Assembly: GCA_031418715.1 (NCBI GenBank)
Contig: JANOJL010000060.1
Span: 80,494 to 144,493, forward strand
Length of the DNA stretch: 64,000 nucleotides
Direction: 5' to 3'
Source of the DNA: JANMDU01 sp031418715
Lineage (GTDB): Bacteria > Pseudomonadota > Gammaproteobacteria > Burkholderiales > Burkholderiaceae_C
Part shown: piece by piece, positions 33,210-43,300 of the stretch
Layout: every line of letters starts with the position of its first letter
Position numbering within the stretch: the first letter of the stretch is position 1
Made by a program: the position numbers and the translations under genes
Notes under the pieces: model-generated
Told to the model about the DNA's origin: nothing
The model's database searches: none
Seen by the model: only the letters and a program-made list of their open reading frames with translations

Positions 33210-33767
33210 ATGTACACCCGCGCTCCCGTTAAATTCTGCCGCAACTGCGGCACCGCCACCGTGCAACGCCTCCCCGACGACGGAGATACCAAGCTACGCG
33301 CCGTTTGCCCCGCCTGCGGCACAACGCACTATGAAAACCCACTGAATGTGGTCGGCACCATTCCTTGGATCGTGGAAGATGGTTTGCTCAAAGTCTTGCT
33401 ATGTCAACGCAACATCGAGCCCCGCAAAGGCTTCTGGACGCTGCCCGCAGGCTTCATGGAGCTGCACGAAACCACCGCCGAGGGCGCGCTGCGCGAGACG
33501 CATGAGGAAGCGGGCGCAGAGGTGATCATGGGCGAACTGTTGACCCTCATCAATGTGCAGCGCGTCGGCCAAGTACATTTTTTCTACACCGCGCATTTGC
33601 AATCCACAAAATTCGACTTCGGCCACGAGACCATGGCCACCCGCCTCGCCTCAGAAGCCGACATCCCCTGGGAAGACCTCGCTTTTCGCACCGTGAAAGA
33701 AACCCTACAACGCTTTTTCGCCTCGCCTCCGGGCAGTGTGCAGACACTGCATCATTTCGATGTTTGA
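33210..33767 (+). CDS. Nudix hydrolase with N-terminal zinc ribbon
   Basis: 185 residues. CRNCG...CPACG at residues about 10-37 is a four-Cys zinc ribbon. The Nudix box GX5EX7REUXEEXGU is complete (GFMELHETTAEGALRETHEEAG). Together they resemble NudC-like or ADP-ribose/NADH-type pyrophosphatases, but the substrate cannot be told. The reading frame is free-standing between the TRAP operon terminator and convergent hemL. Confidence 0.9.
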   Translation: MYTRAPVKFCRNCGTATVQRLPDDGDTKLRAVCPACGTTHYENPLNVVGTIPWIVEDGLLKVLLCQRNIEPRKGFWTLPAGFMELHETTAEGALRETHEEAGAEVIMGELLTLINVQRVGQVHFFYTAHLQSTKFDFGHETMATRLASEADIPWEDLAFRTVKETLQRFFASPPGSVQTLHHFDV

Positions 33768-33793
33768 GTTGCGCCGGAAGAATTGAAGAAAAA

Positions 33794-35080
33794 TCAGGTC
33801 AGATGTGAAAACACCTCTTTCGCTGCCGCAAACGTCTCATCCAAATCCGCTTGGCTGTGCGCCGCGCTCACAAAGCCTGCTTCGTACAAAGCTGGGGCGA
33901 AGTAGATGCCACGATCGAGCATGCCGTGGAAGAATTTGGAGAACAAGGCGTTGTCTGTTTTCATGACTTGCGCGTAGTTTTGCGATATTTCGGGAAAGAA
34001 GAAGAAACCAAACATGCCGCCTTCGCTATCGACGCTGAAGGGGATGCCAGCCACTTTCGCTGCGTCATCCAAGCCCTGCACGAGAGCGCGTGTGCGTACG
34101 CCCAAGGCTTCGTAAAAGCCAGGCTTTTGGATTTCTTTGAGCGTAGCCAAGCCGCAGGCGGTGGCAATCGGGTTGCCGCTCAATGTGCCGGCTTGATAGA
34201 CGGGGCCCAGCGGCGAGAGCTGGCGCATCACCTCGGCGCTTGCGCCAAAAGCGGCCAGCGGCATGCCGCCACCGATCACTTTGCCGAGCACCGTCATATC
34301 GGGCTTCACGCCCAGCACCTGCTGCGCGCCGCCGAGTGCGACGCGAAAGCCGGTCATCACTTCGTCGAAAGCGAGCAAAGCGCCATATTGCGTGCAGAGC
34401 TCGCGGCAGCGCTTGGCAAAGGCGGCGGATGAGCGGATGAAATTCATGTTGCCCGCAATCGCTTCAATCATCACGCAGGCAATCTCTTTGCCTTGCGTGG
34501 CAAACGCCTCTTCAAGTTGCACGAGGTTGTTAAATTCCAACACCAAGGTGTGTTGCACCACCTCTGGCGGTATACCCGCGCTGGTAGGGCTGCCAAAGGT
34601 GGCCAAGCCTGAGCCCGCTTTCACAAGCAGGGCATCGGCATGCCCGTGGTAGCAGCCTTCAAATTTGATGATCTTGCTGCGCCCTGTAGCGCCGCGAGCG
34701 AGGCGAATTGCGCTCATGCCCGCTTCTGTACCTGAGGACACGAGGCGCACCATTTCCATGCTGGGCATGAGCTTGAGGATTTCTTCGGCCAATTCAACTT
34801 CACGCTCGGTGGGCGCGCCAAATGAAAAGCCATCCAGCAGCGCCTTTTGCACAGCCTCGACCACTGCCGGATGCCCATGCCCCAAGATCATCGGGCCCCA
34901 TGAGCCGATGTAATCAATATGGCGTTTGCCATTGGCATCCCAAAAGTAAGCGCCTTGAGCGCGTTTCACGAAACGCGGTGTACCGCCCACTGCGCGGAAA
35001 GCGCGTACTGGAGAATTGACGCCGCCGGGGATGCATTTTTGAGCACGGTCGAAGAGGGTTTGGTTATTGTTAACGGTCAT
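33794..35080 (-). CDS. hemL: glutamate-1-semialdehyde 2,1-aminomutase
   Basis: 428 residues from the ATG at 35080 (MTVNNNQTLFDRAQKCIPGG). It makes 5-aminolevulinate in the C5 heme pathway using PLP. GGVNSPVRAF, RFVKRAQGAYFWDANGKRHI, FEGCYHGHADALLVKAGSG, LLAFDEVMTGFRV and LGKVIGGGMPLAAFGA (the PLP lysine) are all present. A longer in-frame extension to 35164 lacks similarity and is rejected. Confidence 0.97.
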   Translation of the reverse strand: MTVNNNQTLFDRAQKCIPGGVNSPVRAFRAVGGTPRFVKRAQGAYFWDANGKRHIDYIGSWGPMILGHGHPAVVEAVQKALLDGFSFGAPTEREVELAEEILKLMPSMEMVRLVSSGTEAGMSAIRLARGATGRSKIIKFEGCYHGHADALLVKAGSGLATFGSPTSAGIPPEVVQHTLVLEFNNLVQLEEAFATQGKEIACVMIEAIAGNMNFIRSSAAFAKRCRELCTQYGALLAFDEVMTGFRVALGGAQQVLGVKPDMTVLGKVIGGGMPLAAFGASAEVMRQLSPLGPVYQAGTLSGNPIATACGLATLKEIQKPGFYEALGVRTRALVQGLDDAAKVAGIPFSVDSEGGMFGFFFFPEISQNYAQVMKTDNALFSKFFHGMLDRGIYFAPALYEAGFVSAAHSQADLDETFAAAKEVFSHLT

Positions 35081-35199
35081 GGGTTTAGTTTTGGTAAAAG
35101 GCGAATTGAAATGCGAGACCGATCTTGAATCATGGCCGGGAAAAAATCTCAGCGGCCGTTTCAAACACGGTGATCAACACTGGGTATTCATGACGAGAG

Positions 35200-36132
35200 T
35201 TAATGACGCGAGTTGGTAGGCGGCTTTCCAAGCAAGTCATCCGTGTCATCAGGCGCGTCTTCTTCTTCGTCACCCTCCTCGTCCTCCACCTGTGCCCAAA
35301 ACATCCGATCGGGGATCGCCGCGCCCATGCCGGGTTGGAAGGAAGCCAACAAGCTGCGGTTCACATAGATGCTGGCTTCTCGCACGGCATCCACCAGCTC
35401 GTCGCCGCTGGCAAGCAAGGTCGCCAGCGTGGCAGAGAAGGTGTCGCCAGCGCCAATGAAATTGGCATCGAGCCGATCCAGCGTGATTGTGACCAACACG
35501 GATTCGGGCGAAGCTGCGATGGTGTCCATTGTCTCCACGGTCACATTCGCACTGGTGATCACCACATACGGCACACCATGCTGCGCTGCCGCAGCCGCAA
35601 TATCGCGCGGCCCAGGGCGCTTGTCGCTGCTCCATTCAGGCAGCAACCAGCGCCAAAGCATGTCATAACTTCCTATCAACACACTGGTTTGCGGCAAGAT
35701 CAATTCGGCCAAAGCGTCCAGATACGATTCGATTTTGTCGCGTTCCCACCACGAAAGTGAGGTCACCTGGGTAATTACGGGGATATCTTCGTAATCAGCC
35801 GTAATTTCAGCCACCACGGCCAAAGCCTCAGGCGAGCCGACAAAGCCCACCTTGAAAATCTCCACATCGATGTCTTCCAAAATCGTGCGCGCCTGCTCCT
35901 CTACAGCATCTGCATCCAGCTCAATCAAATCAAAAATCGTGGAGGTGTCGCGCACGAGGATGCCCGCCGTCACGGGAAGGGCATGACCGCCTGACGAAGT
36001 GATGGCAATCATGTCGGCAGACAGCCCACCCGCGCCGCTAGCATCAGCGGCATTGAAGCTCATCACGCAGATCGGGGAGTCGTCATCGTCCTCTTCTTCA
36101 GAGCTAAGAGCCAAGTCGGGAAGGGATGACAT
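35200..36132 (-). CDS. ThiD-like hydroxymethylpyrimidine kinase with acidic termini
   Basis: 310 residues from the ATG at 36132. SFNAADASGAGGLSADMIAI is the hydroxymethylpyrimidine-binding N-terminus (family S-x-x-D-x-S-G-G-A-G), and LDANFIGAGDTFSATLATLL is the ribokinase-fold anion hole with catalytic Asp. It would phosphorylate HMP(-P) for thiamine. Odd points: a poly-acidic N-terminus (EEEDDDD) and a C-terminal acidic tail (EDEEGDEEEDAPDD), and Asn/Ala where Gly/Ser are usual. It lies next to hemL, head to tail, and divergent from rubredoxin. Confidence 0.8.
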   Translation of the reverse strand: MSSLPDLALSSEEEDDDDSPICVMSFNAADASGAGGLSADMIAITSSGGHALPVTAGILVRDTSTIFDLIELDADAVEEQARTILEDIDVEIFKVGFVGSPEALAVVAEITADYEDIPVITQVTSLSWWERDKIESYLDALAELILPQTSVLIGSYDMLWRWLLPEWSSDKRPGPRDIAAAAAQHGVPYVVITSANVTVETMDTIAASPESVLVTITLDRLDANFIGAGDTFSATLATLLASGDELVDAVREASIYVNRSLLASFQPGMGAAIPDRMFWAQVEDEEGDEEEDAPDDTDDLLGKPPTNSRH

Positions 36133-36292
36133 AGGGGTTTCCGGCAAAAATGGGGCGTCTGACCGATCAGGGCGACAGGTTTGCCATCTATCGGCGCTGC
36201 CAAACAACTGACGACTTGGGGGTACTCTGTCGATACAATGCAACACCGTTAAGGCGCTAAGCCCATTCTATTGTGATTTTTTTCAAAGAAAG

Positions 36293-36484
36293 ATGCCTAG
36301 GAGCATGACTGAGACCACCACCACAACTTGGATGTGCCTGATCTGCGGCTGGATCTATGACGAGGCCACCGGCGCCGCTGAGCACGGCATCGCACCTGGT
36401 ACATCTTGGGCTCAAGTACCCATGAACTGGACTTGCCCGGAGTGTGGTGCACGCAAAGAAGACTTTGAAATGGTGCAAATTTAA
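36293..36484 (+). CDS. rubredoxin
   Basis: 63 residues from 36293, or 59 from the second ATG at 36305; AAAGAAAG before the first start is the better-placed ribosome site. WMCLICGWIYDEATG and WTCPECGARKEDFEMV give the two CxxCG/CPxCG iron knuckles. It is a single-iron electron carrier. A rubredoxin divergent from the thiD-like gene and just before pilG is an arrangement I believe is common in Burkholderiales. Confidence 0.95.
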   Translation: MPRSMTETTTTTWMCLICGWIYDEATGAAEHGIAPGTSWAQVPMNWTCPECGARKEDFEMVQI

Positions 36485-36554
36485 GTTACCCTTAGGCTGT
36501 AACTGAATGTGGACATATTTTGAAGCTTAACCATCCCACCCGCAGGAGACCCAT

Positions 36555-36935
36555 GTGAGCACACCCAGTGGCGTCAAAGTGCTGGTCATTGACGACAGCA
36601 ACACCATCCGGCGCAGCGCGGAAATCTTCCTTAAGCAAGGAGGGCACGATGTCATGCTCGCTGAAGATGGCTTCGATGCGCTTTCCAAAGTAAATGATTA
36701 CGCGCCTCACCTGATCTTCTGCGATATTCTCATGCCTCGCTTAGATGGCTACCAAACCTGCGCCATCATCAAGCGCAACCCCCATTTCGCTGGCACACCC
36801 ATCATCATGCTGTCGTCCAAAGATGGTATTTTTGACAAAGCCCGAGGCCGCATGGTGGGCAGCGAAGAATATTTAACCAAGCCCTTTACCAAAGACCAGC
36901 TGCTGCAAGCAGTGCTGCAATTTGGTAAAACCTAA
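36555..36935 (+). CDS. pilG: twitching motility response regulator PilG
   Basis: 126 residues, a single receiver domain from a GTG start at 36555 (the upstream ATG at 36553 runs into TGA). VLVIDDSNTIRRSAEIFLKQ carries the acidic pocket, FCDILMPRLDG the phospho-acceptor Asp57, and LTKPFTKDQLL the Lys. It works with PilH downstream of the PilL kinase to control type IV pilus extension. AGGAGACCC precedes the start. First gene of a five-gene operon in one direction. Confidence 0.93.
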   Translation: MSTPSGVKVLVIDDSNTIRRSAEIFLKQGGHDVMLAEDGFDALSKVNDYAPHLIFCDILMPRLDGYQTCAIIKRNPHFAGTPIIMLSSKDGIFDKARGRMVGSEEYLTKPFTKDQLLQAVLQFGKT

Positions 36936-36960
36936 CATCCTTAGACCAGCGAGGCCACCT

Positions 36961-37326
36961 ATGCCCATCACCAAAGTACTCATCGTTGACGATTCCAAGA
37001 CAGAAATCATGTATCTAACTGATCTGCTCAACAAGAATGGTTTCACAGTTCGAAGCGCAGAAAATGCAGACGATGCTTTCAAAAAGCTCGCGGAAGACAA
37101 GCCTGAACTGATTTTGATGGACGTGGTGATGCCTGGCCAAAACGGTTTTCAGCTGACACGTGCTATCTCGCGCGATCCGGCGTTCTCTGATGTGCCGATC
37201 ATCATGTGTACCAGCAAAAACTTAGAGACAGACCGTGTCTGGGGTATGCGCCAAGGTGCGCGTGACTACATCACCAAGCCGGTTGATGCCAACGAGCTGA
37301 TGGCCAAAATCAAGGCACTGGGCTGA
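36961..37326 (+). CDS. pilH: twitching motility response regulator PilH
   Basis: 121 residues from the ATG at 36961. It is a second stand-alone receiver: VLIVDDSKTEIMYLTDLLNK, LILMDVVMPGQNGFQL with Asp54, and YITKPVDANELM. In Pseudomonas PilH counteracts or drains phosphate from the PilG branch. It is 25 bases after pilG. An upstream in-frame extension to 36922 is not needed. Confidence 0.93.
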   Translation: MPITKVLIVDDSKTEIMYLTDLLNKNGFTVRSAENADDAFKKLAEDKPELILMDVVMPGQNGFQLTRAISRDPAFSDVPIIMCTSKNLETDRVWGMRQGARDYITKPVDANELMAKIKALG

Positions 37327-37379
37327 TCTCTTCATACTGACGATCTCAACCAAAGCACACCCTAGGAAGACACCAGCAC

Positions 37380-37916
37380 ATGGCAAACCGGCAAGCATTG
37401 CGAGAATTGCAAACGCGATTGGCAGCGAGACTGCAACAAGCGCGTACCGAAGGCGTGGCGGCTGGCTGGCTGGCGGTTGAGCTGACGGGGCGTAGATTTC
37501 TGCTGCCGCTGGCACAGTCGGGCGAGATTTTTCCAGTCACTGCAGTACAAAAAGTGCCCTACACCCAAGATTGGTTCATGGGTGTGTCTAACTTGCGCGG
37601 TGGGCTCTATGGCATTGTTGATTTGGCCAGCTTCATCTCGGGTACAGCGCTGCATCGTAACTTTGACAGCGGTATCCGCGAGCAAGCTCGCCTGATCGCT
37701 TTGAACAGCGCGATGGAAGTGAATTGCGCCGTCTTGATTGATCGATTGGGCGGTTTGCGCGGTGTGGCTGACTTTGTTTCTCGCGAAAACGCGCCTGAAG
37801 GCTCACCCGCTTTCATGTCTGCCCAGTATGTTGACAAAGCCGGGCAGACTTGGATCGAGCTGGATTTGCAGCAATTGGCCAGCTCACCTCATTTTCTTGG
37901 CATTGCTACCACTTAA
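37380..37916 (+). CDS. pilI: CheW-like coupling protein PilI
   Basis: 178 residues. A CheW fold is seen in GVAAGWLAVELTGRRFLLPL, EIFPVTAVQKVPYTQDWFMG and VSNLRGGLYGIVDLASFI (the conserved N-L-R-G). It couples the PilJ receptor to the PilL kinase at the membrane. It is 53 bases after pilH and 58 bases before pilJ. Confidence 0.92.
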   Translation: MANRQALRELQTRLAARLQQARTEGVAAGWLAVELTGRRFLLPLAQSGEIFPVTAVQKVPYTQDWFMGVSNLRGGLYGIVDLASFISGTALHRNFDSGIREQARLIALNSAMEVNCAVLIDRLGGLRGVADFVSRENAPEGSPAFMSAQYVDKAGQTWIELDLQQLASSPHFLGIATT

Positions 37917-37974
37917 GCAAGCCATGTCCGTCTCGTTTTTTTCCTAAGCCCTGAACCATCTAGAGGCCCATACC

Positions 37975-40233
37975 ATGTCAGTTGCACAACGAATTTCCAG
38001 CCTGTTCAAACGAGGTCAGCCATCGGTTGAGCCATCCATCCTCTCCCTGGTGGGACTCACTGCCGAAGAAGCTTACGCCATGGAGCAAACGGGCAATGCA
38101 GGCTCTGGCGGGGCCGGAGGCGGCAACAACCTCCTTGGGGATGCGGGAGCAAGCGAAAACACGGGTTCGATGATCAGTTTGCCACTGTTGGGCACGCGCG
38201 AGCCAGCCTCACACCGCCGTATTTTGACGACCATGCTGATTCTGGCTTTGGTAGTGTTCTTAGCGGTGATGTTCTTCGCACTGGCACAGGCTGACAACGT
38301 AGCCCGCCAAGTGGGTGCGTCAGGTCAGTCTCTGATGCAATCACAGCGACTGGCTAAATCCGTTTCGCAAGCGCTGGTGGGCTCTCCACAGGCCTTCACC
38401 GAAGTGTCAGACAGCTCGAATGCGTTGGTGAAAAACGTTCGCGGCTTGAAAGAAGGCAGTGCCGAACTCAATTTAACCCAAGTGGCTCCCGGCATTGTGG
38501 AAGAGGTGACCAAAGCTATGCCTTTGGTGGATCGCGCTGAAAAGAATGCCGCCACCGTGCTCGGCCAACAGAAAATTTTGACGCAGGTGGGAAGCGCCTT
38601 GCGCACGATCAACCGCCAGTCTTCGGATCTGCTTGAAGTGGCTGAAACTGTTTCGTCTCTCAAGCTACAGCAAAACGCGCCAGCGGCTGAAATCTCTGCT
38701 TCGGGTCAGCTTGTGATGTTGACTCAGCGTATCGGTAAATCAGCCAACGAATTCTTAACCATGGAAGGTGTGAGCCCTGAGGCCGTGTTCTTGCTCGGTA
38801 AGGATTTGAATTCTTTCAAAGAAATCGCACAAGGCCTGCTCGATGGTAGCCCAGAGTTGCGTTTGGCTGCTGCCAAAGATCCGCAAACACGCGAACGCCT
38901 TGAGGCTCTTCTTAAGCAATACGAAGAAACACGCGGCCAAGCAGGCGCTATTTTAGGTAACTTGCAAGGCTTGGTGTCTGCTCGTGAAGCGCAATCGGCC
39001 ATTGTGTCGGACTCTGAGCCGCTGCGCCGTCAACTCGAAGATTTACAGAGCCGTCTTTCTGGCCAAACGGGTCTGGGCGTTGCGCCGCTAATCGTGCTGG
39101 GCTTAATGGGCTTGATGGCTGTGTTGGCTGGTCTGGGTTTGGCGCGCGTGCAACTGGGTGAAAGCCGTAAAGGTCAAGCAATTGCTGAACAACAACGTCT
39201 GCTAGCCGAAGGCCAAGAGCAAGAAGCCAAACGGATCAACGATGCCAACCAGGCGGCCATTTTGCGACTGATGAACGAATTGCAATCAGTGGCCGAAGGT
39301 GATTTGACGCAAGAAGCAACGGTGACGGAAGACATCACGGGCGCTATTGCTGACTCGGTGAACTACACGGTGGAGGAGCTGCGCTCACTGGTAGGTAACG
39401 TGCAAAACACAGCAACTCGCGTGGCGCAAACCACAGCGGTCGTGGAGAGCACCTCAACTGAACTGTTGGCTGCATCCACTGAACAGCTGCGCGAAATTCG
39501 CGAAACCGGCCAGTCCGTACTCGACATGGCAGGCCGAATCAACCAAGTGTCCGGCCAAGCGCAAGAGTCCGCTCAGGTGGCGCGTCAATCGCTGTCGGCT
39601 GCTGAAACCGGTTTGCAGGCTGTGCAGAATGCCATCGGCGGTATGAATGCCATCCGTGACCAGATTCAAGATACCTCTAAGCGGATCAAGCGATTGGGTG
39701 AATCCTCTCAGGAAATTGGTGAGATCACCGAGCTGATTTCTGACATTACCGAACAGACCAACGTGCTGGCACTTAACGCTGCAATTCAAGCAGCATCAGC
39801 CGGTGAAGCCGGGCGAGGCTTCTCGGTGGTGGCGGAAGAGGTGCAGCGACTGGCTGAACGTTCAGCAGAAGCGACCAAACAGATTTCAGCACTGGTGAAA
39901 GCCATTCAAACCGACACACAAGACGCTGTGGCCGCTATGGAGCGATCCACGCAGGGTGTGGTGGAAGGAGCAAAACTGTCTGACAACGCAGGTACTGCTC
40001 TGGTGCAGATTGACTCAGTGTCCCGCCGACTTGCCGAACTGATTGGAGAAATTTCAACATCAACCGCTCGCGAAGCCGATTCGGCCAACGTGGTGGCTGG
40101 CAACATCCAACACATTTTTGCGGTGACCGAACAAACTGGAGAAGGTACACGCTCCACGGTGCAGCAGGTTCGAGACCTGTCCCGTGTGGCAGAAGAGCTA
40201 CGCCAATCGGTGTCGCGATTCAAGATTGGCTGA
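37975..40233 (+). CDS. pilJ: PilJ-type methyl-accepting chemotaxis protein
   Basis: 752 residues. Membrane spans lie near residues 81-103 and 362-385. Between them is the PilJ sensing domain in two related halves, each with a QR-x-x-K-S motif (LMQSQRLAKSVSQALVG; LVMLTQRIGKSANEFLTMEG). The cytoplasmic part is a long coiled coil with the MCP tip (DITEQTNVLALNAAIQAASA, GRGFSVVAEEVQRLAERS). The first 75 residues are soluble and Gly-rich. No C-terminal CheR-binding pentapeptide is seen. It senses pilus or surface state and drives PilL. Confidence 0.95.
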   Translation: MSVAQRISSLFKRGQPSVEPSILSLVGLTAEEAYAMEQTGNAGSGGAGGGNNLLGDAGASENTGSMISLPLLGTREPASHRRILTTMLILALVVFLAVMFFALAQADNVARQVGASGQSLMQSQRLAKSVSQALVGSPQAFTEVSDSSNALVKNVRGLKEGSAELNLTQVAPGIVEEVTKAMPLVDRAEKNAATVLGQQKILTQVGSALRTINRQSSDLLEVAETVSSLKLQQNAPAAEISASGQLVMLTQRIGKSANEFLTMEGVSPEAVFLLGKDLNSFKEIAQGLLDGSPELRLAAAKDPQTRERLEALLKQYEETRGQAGAILGNLQGLVSAREAQSAIVSDSEPLRRQLEDLQSRLSGQTGLGVAPLIVLGLMGLMAVLAGLGLARVQLGESRKGQAIAEQQRLLAEGQEQEAKRINDANQAAILRLMNELQSVAEGDLTQEATVTEDITGAIADSVNYTVEELRSLVGNVQNTATRVAQTTAVVESTSTELLAASTEQLREIRETGQSVLDMAGRINQVSGQAQESAQVARQSLSAAETGLQAVQNAIGGMNAIRDQIQDTSKRIKRLGESSQEIGEITELISDITEQTNVLALNAAIQAASAGEAGRGFSVVAEEVQRLAERSAEATKQISALVKAIQTDTQDAVAAMERSTQGVVEGAKLSDNAGTALVQIDSVSRRLAELIGEISTSTAREADSANVVAGNIQHIFAVTEQTGEGTRSTVQQVRDLSRVAEELRQSVSRFKIG

Positions 40234-40303
40234 TCTCCGTTGGGGTTTGCGCTATTTCGTGCGAATCTCCTCGGACGCTCAACTCAACAGGATGACTTGA
40301 ACC

Positions 40304-43300
40304 ATGGCCAATTCCCCCAACACACCCACTGGCTCTGCCATCGACATTGGTGTCAACGACCTTGGGCCTTTGGCCTGGGTACTCGATGAATTGCGCAAAT
40401 CACTAGATTCAGCTACCAAGGCCTTGAAGCGCTATGTGCGCGATGCGGAGCTGGCCAAAGGTTCAGATCTCAATGCCGCAGATGCAAGCCAGTTGCGCAT
40501 TGCTCGCCAGCAGTTGCACCAATCCGTTGGTGCCTTGGAAATGGTGGGCTTCACTTCGCCGGCGAGCATGTTGCGCGGCATGGAAGGGGCTGTTCAGAAA
40601 TTTGTGGTCAAGCCTGAGCTGTGCACCGATGCGGCAGCAGCCAAAGTCGAGCGCGCTAGTTTTGCGCTATTGGGTTATTTAGAAGCTTTGCTGATTGGTA
40701 AATCGCCATCAGCGGTCGAGCTGTTCAGTCAGTACGCTGAAGTCCAAGAGCTGGCTGGCGCAACGCGCGTGCATCCAGCCGACTTGTGGGCTGTGCCTTG
40801 GAAATGGCGCGATCTTGAAGACACGGGCGTTCCCGCTTTGGAAATGGACGCTGCCTTTCGTGCCCGCTTTGATAAATCCGCCTTGATGGTGGTGAAAGCC
40901 GCCGACAAAGGCGCGTGTGCAGAGCTAGCGCAACTCAGCGCAGGTTTGGCTGGCCAAACAGGACAATCTGTCGACACCAATTTCCGTACCTTCTGGCGTA
41001 TTGCCGCTGGAGCGATGGAAGCTTTGGCCACGGGTTCGCTCATGGCTGATCTGCACTACAAACGCACCGTCTCTCGGGTGTTGATCCAGTTGTCCACCCA
41101 TTTCAAAGGCGACTTAAACGTCCCAGAGCGCTTAGCTCAAGACTTGCTCTTTTTCTGCGCCCAAGCCACGCCCAAGGGCATGACACCTCTGCTGGGCGAA
41201 GTGCGCATGGTGTATGGCTTGGCCAACTACATCCCCGTAGACTACAGCAAGAGCTTTTACGGCCAGTTTGATCCAACATTGCTGGTGCAGGCACGCAAAC
41301 GCATCGGCCAACTCAAGGAATCTTGGTCTTCCTTCACCGCTGGCGAACTCAGCAAAGCCAAGCCGGTACAAGATCAGATGTCATTGTTGATTGACTCTAT
41401 TGGCAAACTTTTGCCCAACACCGGCCAGAGCCTAGCCAGTGCGCTGAGCGAAGTGATAGACAGCACAGCACGTCAGCAAAAACCGCCCGAAGCAACTTTG
41501 GGTATGGAAGTAGCCACGGCGATTTTGTATCTCGAAGCCAGCTTTGAAGATTTTGACCCTGAAGACAAGCAGCAATCATCTCGTATGGGTCATCTGGCGC
41601 AGCGCGTACAAATGGCACGTGGTGGCGCTGCCGGTCAACCGCTCGAATCTTGGATGGAAGAACTCTACCGCCGCGTGAGCGACCGCCAGACCATGGGCTC
41701 TGTGGTGGGTGAACTCAAGCTGACCCTGGGCGAGTTGGAAAAACTCATGGATGCGTATTTCCGCGATCCACTCGACAAAGTGCTGCTCAGCGATGTGCCC
41801 GGCAAACTCAACCAGATGCGCGGTGTGCTAGCCGTCCTTGGGCTGGATCAAGCCTCGCAAGCGGTGCAACGCATGCGAGACAGTATTGAACAAATCTTAG
41901 TGACAGAGATTGACGTGGAGCGCGCTCGCGCGACTGGCACGTTCGACAAGCTCGCCAACAATCTTGGCGCTTTGGGCTTCTTGATCGACATGCTCAGCTA
42001 CCAGCCAGTGCTGGCTAAGAAACTGTTTGTGTTTGACGAAGTCGAAGGCGAGCTCAAGCCGCTGATGGGTCGCACTTTGCCTGCAGAACCTGAAGCGCCC
42101 GCAGATCCTGCTGCCCTCGATTTCAACCCGGAAGCTACGATACCTCTGACCACAGCAACCGCCTTGGCCGGTGGCGTAGCCGCAGTTGCCACTGCTCCGT
42201 CCGCCCCTGTCATCGTCGATGCGGGTGATGTTGATCCCGAGTTGCTTGAAATCTTCCTCGAAGAAGCCCGAGAAGTGGCTGGGAATGGCTTGGTTGCAAC
42301 GCAAGCCTTAGTGGTTGAACCCAACAACATTGGTGAAATGACCACGCTGCGCCGCGCCTTCCATACGCTCAAAGGCAGCTCACGCATGGTGGGTTTGAAC
42401 GTGTTTGGCGAAGCGGCTTGGTCGATGGAACAGGTCATGAACTCTTGGCTTGCTGATCAAAAGCCCGCCTCACCAGAACTCTGCAAACTCTCAACGCAAG
42501 CGCTGCAAGCGCATCAAGTGTGGATTGAAGAAATTGCAACAGGCGGCGGCAAACACCGTACTGCCGCACCTTTCCGCATCAGCGCGGATGCGCTTCGCAT
42601 GAACGGCCAGCTCCAGCCTATCGTGTTGGAAGCCGCCTCCAGTAGCCCTGCTGCGGCACAAGCTGAGCCGGCTGATGACATGCTGTCGCTCGACCTGGCA
42701 TCGTTCAGCCTTGCAGTCCCAGCGGTTGCGGCTATTGCAGCAGTTGAGTTGCCCGAACTAGAGCTGCCTGATCTTCAAGTAGCTGATCTCGTTGCACCAG
42801 AGTTACCTGCGTTACCTGAAATCAGCGCCATCGCAACACCAGCAGTTGTCGCGCCAGTTCAAACTGCGCAAGATTTCGCTCTCCATTTAGGCGATCTGGA
42901 TCAAGCGTTTGCACCAAGCGACGAGCCGCCCATGCTCGCACCCGAGCCCTTTGTCACCATTGCCACACCTGCTGTTGCACCTATTGCGCCTCCAGCAGCG
43001 GTGGAAGCACCTGTTGCCTCTGCGCCCGAATTGGCTTTTGACATAGCTGATTTCAACTTCAATGTCAGCCTAAACGAACCAGCGTCAGTGGTTGTCGCTT
43101 TGGACGAGCTGCCAGCTGCGGCGACCAGCCTGACCGCTGATCTTGGCTCAGAGATTGACTGGTCTGAAGCCACGCAGATCATCGCCCCTGTTGTTTCAGC
43201 CCCAGAAGCTGTATCAGAAGAAGCCTCCGCCAGTGAGCAAGAAGCTCTGATCACAGCCGACGAATTGGCCGCTTTTGAACGCGCCATGATGGAAATGGAC

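Noticed and set aside
36240..36292. Possible riboswitch before rubredoxin or the thiD-like gene
   Set aside because: No TPP riboswitch core was seen in the 160-base gap.
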